Source of the DNA: Bryobacteraceae bacterium
GTDB lineage: Bacteria; Acidobacteriota; Terriglobia; Bryobacterales; Bryobacteraceae
Direction of reading: 5' to 3'
DNA: 64,000 nucleotides
Assembly (NCBI GenBank): GCA_025056455.1
Contig: JANWVY010000004.1
Coordinates: 1 to 64,000 of the forward strand
Shown: piece by piece, positions 63,509-64,000 of the stretch
How positions within the stretch are numbered: the stretch's first letter is position 1
Layout: each line of letters begins with the position of its first letter
Translations under genes and position numbers: made by a program
Notes under the pieces: generated by a model
The model's input: only the letters and a program-made list of their open reading frames with translations
Database searches by the model: none
What the model was told of the DNA's origin: nothing

Positions 63509-64000
63509 ATGGCCTTCCGCACACCGCGCGATCTCGAGCTGACGGCTCTTTTAATCTCGCCCAATCGCGAGCTGGCGGATGCCTTCTTGGCTACCGTACC
63601 CGTGGTAAGAGGCTTTCAGATTCTGGCGGATCTGCGCACCTACCCGCACCTGCAAACACTGGAAATCAGGCTCCGTCAACTGCGTCCCGAAGTGGCTTTC
63701 GTGGATCTGACCTCCAACCTCGAGCAAGCGGGTGAAATTATTCGTTACTTGTCCTCGCTCAAGCCCCCGGTCTTCGCCATCGGGTTGCACTCCCACAACG
63801 ACTCCGAGGCGATTCTGCATTCCGTGCGCCAGGGCGCGAGCGAGTTTCTTTATGCTCCCTTTGACGTGGAAGTGCAGCAAGAAGCGCTGGCGCGACTTCG
63901 CCGACTACGCCAGCCCGAAGCAGGCGAAGAAGAGCAACAAGGCCGCATTCTGGCTTTTTCAAGCAGCAAACCCGGCTCCGGAGCTTCCACGCTGGCTACG
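63509..64000 (+). CDS. cpaE: CpaE/TadZ ATPase, N-terminal part (runs off the window)
   Basis: The frame from ATG 63509 is open to the last base (164 codons). It has an atypical receiver domain (LISPNRELADAFLATVP, VAFVDLTSN, SVRQGASEFLYAPFDVEV) and, just before the edge, the deviant Walker A KPGSGAST of MinD-type ATPases. Same architecture as the isolated gene at 41319-42539. TadZ/CpaE directs Tad pilus assembly; in typical loci tadA (the secretion ATPase) follows. Confidence 0.88.
   Translation, partial: MAFRTPRDLELTALLISPNRELADAFLATVPVVRGFQILADLRTYPHLQTLEIRLRQLRPEVAFVDLTSNLEQAGEIIRYLSSLKPPVFAIGLHSHNDSEAILHSVRQGASEFLYAPFDVEVQQEALARLRRLRQPEAGEEEQQGRILAFSSSKPGSGASTLAT

Overview
The window is 64 kb of densely packed bacterial chromosome with moderately high GC. 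I see no rRNA, tRNA, transposase, phage or CRISPR signature. The gene mix suggests a diderm bacterium, most likely an Acidobacteriota member (perhaps Bryobacterales/Solibacter-like): a fused LptF-LptG permease, secreted TldD-like proteins, an SLH-protein family, a Tad pilus locus, a multiheme cytochrome and a carotenoid operon. The taxonomic placement is inference from gene content and style, not from a marker gene.

Layout. 1-13.8 kb is a cell-surface island. It holds three paralogous secreted proteins ending in S-layer-homology (SLH) repeats (one cut by the window edge), a radical SAM / epimerase / glycosyltransferase operon, an orphan Wzt-type ABC ATPase, the heptose-activation enzymes HddC and HddA, and a CsaB-like pyruvyltransferase with a coiled-coil extension. 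13.7-21.5 kb holds a tetraheme cytochrome c divergent from a compact carotenoid operon (prenyl synthase, CrtI, CrtB, a membrane-anchored molybdopterin oxidoreductase, a GT2 glycosyltransferase and an acyltransferase). 21.6-38 kb is mostly housekeeping: phosphate transport, homoserine dehydrogenase, lipoyl synthase, PurH, RluB, NAD-isocitrate dehydrogenase, SerA, shikimate kinase, glycerate kinase and a ROK regulator. It is followed by myo-inositol oxygenase and a sigma-28-type sigma factor.

39.8-43.4 kb is unusual. About 2 kb of it is non-coding and carries two very different minisatellite arrays (period 20; and periods 25, 15 and 13) around a CpaE-like ATPase. Strand composition appears to flip from G-rich to C-rich here, independently of gene orientation, which would fit a replication terminus. 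43.4-49.8 kb is one operon: an atypical LuxR regulator, a secreted TldD-like peptidase, a paralog without the zinc motif, and a single-chain LptF-LptG fusion. 49.8-60 kb carries a second radical SAM protein, a LolA-like exported protein, an acyl-CoA dehydrogenase, GT-C-like membrane proteins, an amidase with an AtzG-like adaptor, an exported Gfo/Idh oxidoreductase and a second atypical LuxR regulator. The right end (60.6 kb onward) starts a Tad/Flp pilus operon (cpaA, cpaB, rcpA secretin, cpaE) that runs off the window.

Together the genes point to large investment in the cell envelope: an SLH-anchored surface layer with its likely pyruvylated, heptose-containing polymer, acylated glycosylated carotenoids, LPS export, and a Tad pilus.
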